A stretch of 64,000 nt of DNA from Paludibaculum fermentans (GTDB lineage: Bacteria; Acidobacteriota; Terriglobia; Bryobacterales; Bryobacteraceae). The position numbers and the translations under genes are program-made. The DNA lies in contig NZ_CP063849.1 of NCBI RefSeq assembly GCF_015277775.1, forward strand, positions 1,674,001-1,738,000, written 5' to 3'. This document shows positions 60,438-64,000 of the stretch, piece by piece; within the stretch, counting starts at the first letter, position 1; each line of letters begins with the position of its first letter. The notes beneath the pieces were generated by a model. That model did no database searches, had not been told where the DNA came from, and saw only the letters and a program-made list of their open reading frames with translations.

Positions 60438-61250
60438 TCAGACTAGTTTTTGCGAAGGCGATAGCGCAACGGCAGCTTCCGTCGTCAGCACGCGGAAGAC
60501 AAACGTCTCCTGAAGATAGAGCTGCACGGTGGAATCGTTGTGGCTGAGATAGCCGATCGAAATGTCCTGGCCGACGTTCAGCTCAAAGTCGCCGCCTCTG
60601 GTGGTCAGCACAAATGCGCCTTCAATCGCCGGAGCCCAGATCAGGTTGCCATCCACGATGCGCTTCACGTGCTCGAGCACAGGGTATCCGTGATCTCGGG
60701 TTTCCGCAAGCGCCGTATACTCTTCCGCGCCCAGCACCACGGAGTAGGGCCCGTTGACGCCCATCAGCCGTAACTGGCTCAGGGCATGCGCCACCACATC
60801 CGGATAATCCCGCACATCGGCGGGCAGCGTATCGATGGGATTGCTGGTGCACTCGCGAATGCCCCGGATGCCGGCGTCCGGGTAGCCGTTGAAGACGGCC
60901 CGGTCTTCCGCAAAGGCCAGCTTTTTCGCGGCGTCCTTCGCAGGCTGCCAGTCGGAGTCCTCGGAACCGCGCTCCACATCGTCGATATCCTGGCGGGACA
61001 ATTCGAAGGGCACCCGCAGTTCCACCAGCGGCTTCACCTCACGCTGTTTGGCGAGGATCCCCTCAGCAGGAGCGGCAATCGTCTTCAGATGTCCGGTGGC
61101 CACTCCAGGCAAGGCGATTCCGCCCGGGGCGGGCACATCCACGACGCGCCGCGCGGCTAGATAGCGCTTCAGCGTTCTCGATGTCTCTTCCTCAATCTGA
61201 GCCCATGCGGCGTCGGAAATCGGCGCTAACTCCCGGTGGAGGTTATTCAT
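60438..61250 (-). CDS. Encapsulin nanocompartment shell protein (family 1)
   Basis: 270 residues, the normal length of family 1 encapsulins with the HK97 phage-capsid fold. The N-terminus LHRELAPISDAAWAQIEEETSRTLKRYLAARR, VELRVPFELSRQDIDDVERG (E-loop region) and AAKKLAFAEDRAVFNGYPDAGIRGI match the shell protein of Thermotoga and Mycobacterium. Sixty or so subunits self-assemble into a hollow shell of about 24 nm that encloses cargo enzymes. It starts inside the last eight bases of the DyP peroxidase gene, so cargo and shell are made from one mRNA. Confidence 0.95.
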   Translation of the reverse strand: MNNLHRELAPISDAAWAQIEEETSRTLKRYLAARRVVDVPAPGGIALPGVATGHLKTIAAPAEGILAKQREVKPLVELRVPFELSRQDIDDVERGSEDSDWQPAKDAAKKLAFAEDRAVFNGYPDAGIRGIRECTSNPIDTLPADVRDYPDVVAHALSQLRLMGVNGPYSVVLGAEEYTALAETRDHGYPVLEHVKRIVDGNLIWAPAIEGAFVLTTRGGDFELNVGQDISIGYLSHNDSTVQLYLQETFVFRVLTTEAAVALSPSQKLV

Positions 61251-62328
61251 CCTTCACTCCCTTCAGAGATCCTATTCCTAGTGATGAATCGCGCGGCGCG
61301 CTGGGCTCAGGTAAAGGTGCGGGCGGGGTTGGGCCGGTGGCCGGCGCCTCCGCGCTTTCCTCCACCAGCGGCGTGCCGTCAGTGACGTTATCCAGAAAAG
61401 ACGCCGTCGGCACGAAGAACAGGCTGCCCGTCACGGCGCGGCTAACGTCGAGCAGCCGGTCGTAGTTGCCCGGCGGCCGGCCGACGAACATGTTCTCCAG
61501 CATGAGCTCAGTGGGCCGCGGTGTCCGGCTGTAGCCGATGAAGTACGTTCCGAATTCGCCCTGTCCAGGACGCCCGAACGGCATGTTGTCCCGCAGAATC
61601 TGGAGCTGTCGTCCGTTTTCTTCAATATTGGTGAGCGCGTTGTGCGCGTTTGTCGGCTTCTCGGCGTCGCTCAGTTCCACATCGGAGAGCTTGCGGCGGC
61701 CGATGATGCGTTCCTGCACCTCGACCGGCAGCGCATTCCACGCCTTCATGTCGTGAAGATACTTCTGCACTATGACGTAGCTGCCTCCCGAAAAGGAGGG
61801 ATCCTCGCTGCCGACGATGGCTGCTTCGCGCGCCGCATCCGCACGCGGATTCTCGGTGCCGTCGACGAAGCCAAGCACGTCTCGATCGTCGAAATAGCGG
61901 AAGCCGTGCACCTCGTCGGCCACAGACACCACGTCCCCGATCCGGTCCATGATCTGCATGGCCAATTCGAAGCACAGGTCCATCCGTTTGGCGCGAATGT
62001 GAAACAGAATGTCGCCCGGAGTAGAGACGGCGTGGCGGGTACCGGAGCGAATCTCCCGGAACGGATGAAGTTCGGCGGGACGAGGCGCCCCAAAGAGCTT
62101 GTCCCAGGCATCGGAGCCGAATCCGGCGATGCAGGTCAGGCCCGCTTCTATGTCGCGAAACTCCACTGCGCGAATCAGCCCGGAGAGGTCCGCGCAGAAG
62201 GCGCGCAAGTCCGTATAGGCGGCCTCGTCCTGGCGGATGCACACCACCAGGAAAATCGCCGCCCGCGTCAGCGGACCCACCACAGGCTGTGGGAGAACGA
62301 CCTCGTTCAGTTCGCTGGGAGTGTCCAT
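61243..62328 (-). CDS. Dye-decolorising peroxidase (DyP, B type), encapsulin cargo
   Basis: 361 residues from ATG 62328. DyP features: GFVDGTENP (distal Asp of the GxxDG motif), TNAHNALTNI (proximal heme His), ILRDNMPFG (distal Arg) and GTYFIGYSRT. The last residues, DSSLGIGSLKG, match the encapsulin cargo-loading peptide (consensus around SLGIGSL) after a flexible Pro/Ala linker. The enzyme would reduce hydrogen peroxide inside the shell. The longer frame to 62724 is low-quality sequence and is rejected as N-terminus. Confidence 0.95.
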   Translation of the reverse strand: MDTPSELNEVVLPQPVVGPLTRAAIFLVVCIRQDEAAYTDLRAFCADLSGLIRAVEFRDIEAGLTCIAGFGSDAWDKLFGAPRPAELHPFREIRSGTRHAVSTPGDILFHIRAKRMDLCFELAMQIMDRIGDVVSVADEVHGFRYFDDRDVLGFVDGTENPRADAAREAAIVGSEDPSFSGGSYVIVQKYLHDMKAWNALPVEVQERIIGRRKLSDVELSDAEKPTNAHNALTNIEENGRQLQILRDNMPFGRPGQGEFGTYFIGYSRTPRPTELMLENMFVGRPPGNYDRLLDVSRAVTGSLFFVPTASFLDNVTDGTPLVEESAEAPATGPTPPAPLPEPSAPRDSSLGIGSLKGVKDE

Positions 62329-62638
62329 AAGTGCAATTTCGATCTGCCCGGTCTTTCGTCGTATTATCGCATTTTCATGATGGGCAATCTCCGCGTTGGC
62401 ACTCACCCGGACGAACGTTTCGCACCTGGAAGGCGGCCCCACAGCAGGATCCGGGGAGGAAGAGGAGTTGGGCCGGCGACCTCTGTCCGCGATCGGAGAA
62501 ACCGGCCAGGCGATTCGGCCCTCCATGTCGATGCCTCCAGCCCTGGACACAGCCGTCGCCCGATGCTGCCTGCACTGGAGAACTCGGCCTCGCATTCGTC
62601 CGCGGGACCGCCGCCCGGCTATGCTATCATGCCCGCAA
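62329..62638. other. Intergenic region between divergent DyP and HAD genes
   Basis: 310 bases. On the minus strand TTGCCC and TAATAC about 15 bases apart, near 62390 and 62361, could serve the DyP-encapsulin operon. On the plus strand TATCAT at 62625 serves the HAD gene. The rest has open frames without start signals or recognisable products. Confidence 0.4.
62625..62630 (+). promoter_or_regulatory. Putative -10 box TATCAT, leaderless-type
   Basis: TATCAT ends eight bases before the GTG at 62639 and supports that start for the HAD gene. Confidence 0.4.
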
Positions 62639-63316
62639 GTGTTCGAGAATCTACACGTTGCCCCGGGTCTCGCATTCCTTTTCGATATGGACGGCGTGAT
62701 CGTTGAATCCACTGTGCTGCACACGCGCGCCTGGGAACTCTATCTTTCCAGGCTCGGCATCGATTCCAAAGGAATCATGGCGCGCATGTTGGGGAAGCGG
62801 AACGACCAGATTGTCCATGACATCTTCGGACCGGATCTGCCGGAGCACGAAGTTTTCCGCCATGGCGCGGACAAAGAACGGCTCTACCGAGAGATGATGG
62901 CGCCCGTGCTGCAGTCGCAGTTGGTGCCCGGCGTGGTGGAATTCGCCCGCGCCGCGCACGCCCTGGGCGTGCCCTGCGCCGTGGCCACCAATGCCGAGCC
63001 CTTGAACGTCGAATTCGTTCTGGAAGGCGCGGGCTTGGCCGGATGCTTCCAAACGATCGTCGACGGATACCAGGTGGCCCGGCCAAAACCGGACCCCGAA
63101 GTATATCTGACGGCTGCGGGCCGGCTGGGCGTGAACCCGGCCAATTGTGTAGTGTTTGAGGATTCGCCAGGCGGCATGCAGGCGGCACAAGCCGCTGGAG
63201 CCCACCTGGTGGGCCTGCTGACGACGCTGACGGAAGCGCCGCTGGCCGGCCTGGCTGTACCCGATTTTCTAGATGAGCGGTTGTTGCCATGGATTTCAGC
63301 TCTGGAGCCTCGTTAG
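62639..63316 (+). CDS. HAD-superfamily hydrolase, beta-phosphoglucomutase-like
   Basis: 225 residues from GTG 62639, chosen because the first motif lies shortly after and a -10 box precedes it; in-frame ATG 62621 is an alternative. FLFDMDGVIVEST has the two catalytic Asp residues, VATNAEPLNVEFVL the Thr/Asn motif II, KPDPEVYLTAAGRLGV motif III, and CVVFEDSPGGMQAA motif IV with the metal-binding acids. A helical cap sits between motifs I and II. It would remove phosphate from, or isomerise, a sugar phosphate. The end overlaps the next gene by 28 bases. Confidence 0.88.
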   Translation: MFENLHVAPGLAFLFDMDGVIVESTVLHTRAWELYLSRLGIDSKGIMARMLGKRNDQIVHDIFGPDLPEHEVFRHGADKERLYREMMAPVLQSQLVPGVVEFARAAHALGVPCAVATNAEPLNVEFVLEGAGLAGCFQTIVDGYQVARPKPDPEVYLTAAGRLGVNPANCVVFEDSPGGMQAAQAAGAHLVGLLTTLTEAPLAGLAVPDFLDERLLPWISALEPR

Positions 63317-64000
63317 ACCGGACGACCGTCGGCACCGCGGTGGTGTCCATGCTGCTGGCGTCACTGGTATGGTGGCGGCGGCTGGGCCGGCTGACGAAAC
63401 AGCGCCGCACCGTCGGACAAATCTACGCCTTGAGTGAGGAGGCCTTCCGCGCCCGCTCCGCAGCCGAGATCCTCAGCCAACTGGCGGGCAAACTGCGCGA
63501 ATCCGCCGGACTGGAAGCCGTCACCATCTTCGTCGCCGAATCGGGCAGCGAGCAACTGGAAGTGGTTGCAGGCAAAGCAGTAGATGCGAAGGCAGCACAG
63601 CGCTGCCACGATTCCGCGGAAGCGGTCCTGACCCCGAACTCCTTGAGCCTCCCGATGCTGTCGCAGGGCGCCGGCAGCGGCGTGCTGCAGTGTACTGCCC
63701 ACCAGGGCGTACATCCGCCGGCCGATGAGATGGCCGCCCTCCGGCATCTGGCCAATCAGGTGGGGATCGCCCTGCAACTGCTGGAGCAGCGTCAGTTGCG
63801 AGACCAACTGCTGCGCAGCGAGAAACTGGGCGCGGTGGGTCAGTTGATCTCCAGCATCGCCACCGAGTTGCAGCCTCCCCTGCAGCGCATCTCGGCTGCA
63901 GCCCGCGGCCCGGCGCTATCCGAGGTGGCGGGCGATGCAAACCAGGCGCTGGACACCCTGGAGCGGCTGATCTCCTTCGGACGTCCGGATCAGGCGCGCG
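63289..64000 (+). CDS. GAF sensor histidine-kinase-like protein, 3' end cut off by window
   Basis: 237 codons are seen from ATG 63289 to the window edge without a stop. One N-terminal membrane helix (about 10-25, TAVVSMLLASLVWW) is followed by a GAF domain (about 45-175, LAGKLRESAGLEAVTIFVAE and LANQVGIALQLLEQ). A HisKA-like helix comes next: SEKLGAVGQLISSIATELQPPL. The usual phospho-acceptor His of the (A/S)HELNNPL motif is Thr here. The ATPase part lies outside. It overlaps the HAD gene by 28 bases. Confidence 0.75.
   Translation, partial: MDFSSGASLDRTTVGTAVVSMLLASLVWWRRLGRLTKQRRTVGQIYALSEEAFRARSAAEILSQLAGKLRESAGLEAVTIFVAESGSEQLEVVAGKAVDAKAAQRCHDSAEAVLTPNSLSLPMLSQGAGSGVLQCTAHQGVHPPADEMAALRHLANQVGIALQLLEQRQLRDQLLRSEKLGAVGQLISSIATELQPPLQRISAAARGPALSEVAGDANQALDTLERLISFGRPDQAR

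Noticed and set aside
62329-62724. N-terminal extension of the DyP frame and opposite plus-strand frames
   Set aside because: No family similarity and Arg/Ser-rich composition; DyP similarity begins after ATG 62328.

Overview
The window is a 64 kb piece of a GC-rich bacterial chromosome. The best lineage call is Acidobacteriota, probably Bryobacterales (the Solibacter/Bryobacter/Paludibaculum group). This is inferred from gene content, not from a marker gene. The pointers are a PadR regulator paired with a long MacB/FtsX-type permease (the acidobacterial 'ADOP' arrangement), an Oar-like TonB-dependent receptor with an N-terminal carboxypeptidase-regulatory domain, zinc-less anti-sigma factors, and the futalosine menaquinone route. 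No rRNA, tRNA, CRISPR array, prophage or intact insertion sequence was seen.

Layout. 1-1.0 kb: ECF sigma factor and a truncated anti-sigma factor. 1.0-6.4 kb: Fur-family regulator, a small membrane protein, a LolA-like carrier, a membrane acyltransferase and a large exported protein. 6.4-9.6 kb: pentapeptide-repeat protein, CoA-transferase, universal stress protein. 9.6-15.3 kb: an electron-transfer module transcribed leftwards (degenerate receiver, small two-helix protein, nine-heme cytochrome c fused to a cytochrome b domain, six-heme NapC-type cytochrome, Usp), facing a sigma-54 activator. A good sigma-54 promoter and an upstream palindrome lie between them. 15.3-21.4 kb: nucleoside hydrolase, DUF5829 protein, Oar-like receptor, lone TadZ/CpaE. 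21.5-24.1 kb: MFS-queC-queE operon. 24.2-32.7 kb: a polytopic glycosyltransferase-like protein, a 1195-residue binding-domain/membrane protein of unknown function, and PadR-ADOP.

32.7-38.1 kb: branched-chain amino acid operon ilvB-ilvN-ilvC-cimA. It is preceded by a 37-residue leader peptide rich in Val and Ile codons and by mutually exclusive antiterminator and terminator helices, a textbook attenuator. 38.1-46.3 kb: alkyltransferase-like protein, quinone oxidoreductase, amino-acid permease with aminotransferase, a Pro-rich exported protein, and a MarR-ClC pair behind a nested palindrome. 46.4-49.7 kb: mqnE and a UbiA-type prenyltransferase (menaquinone), DUF192 lipoprotein, larB. 50.1-58.6 kb: a leftward chain of overlapping genes (xdhC, mocA-like, asmA, coiled-coil protein, slt, aminotransferase). 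58.9-64 kb: Ntn hydrolase, a frameshifted small gene, an encapsulin with a DyP peroxidase carrying a cargo-loading tail, a HAD hydrolase, and a truncated sensor-kinase-like gene.

Together the genes suggest a menaquinone-based facultative anaerobe that may pass electrons from the inner-membrane quinol pool to multiheme cytochromes. The cytochrome pair resembles in architecture the CbcL and ImcH quinol oxidases of Geobacter. Many first genes have a TAnnnT hexamer only 6-8 bases before the start codon and no Shine-Dalgarno sequence, so leaderless transcription appears common. Internal operon genes instead use ATGA/GTGA overlaps or clear ribosome-binding sites.
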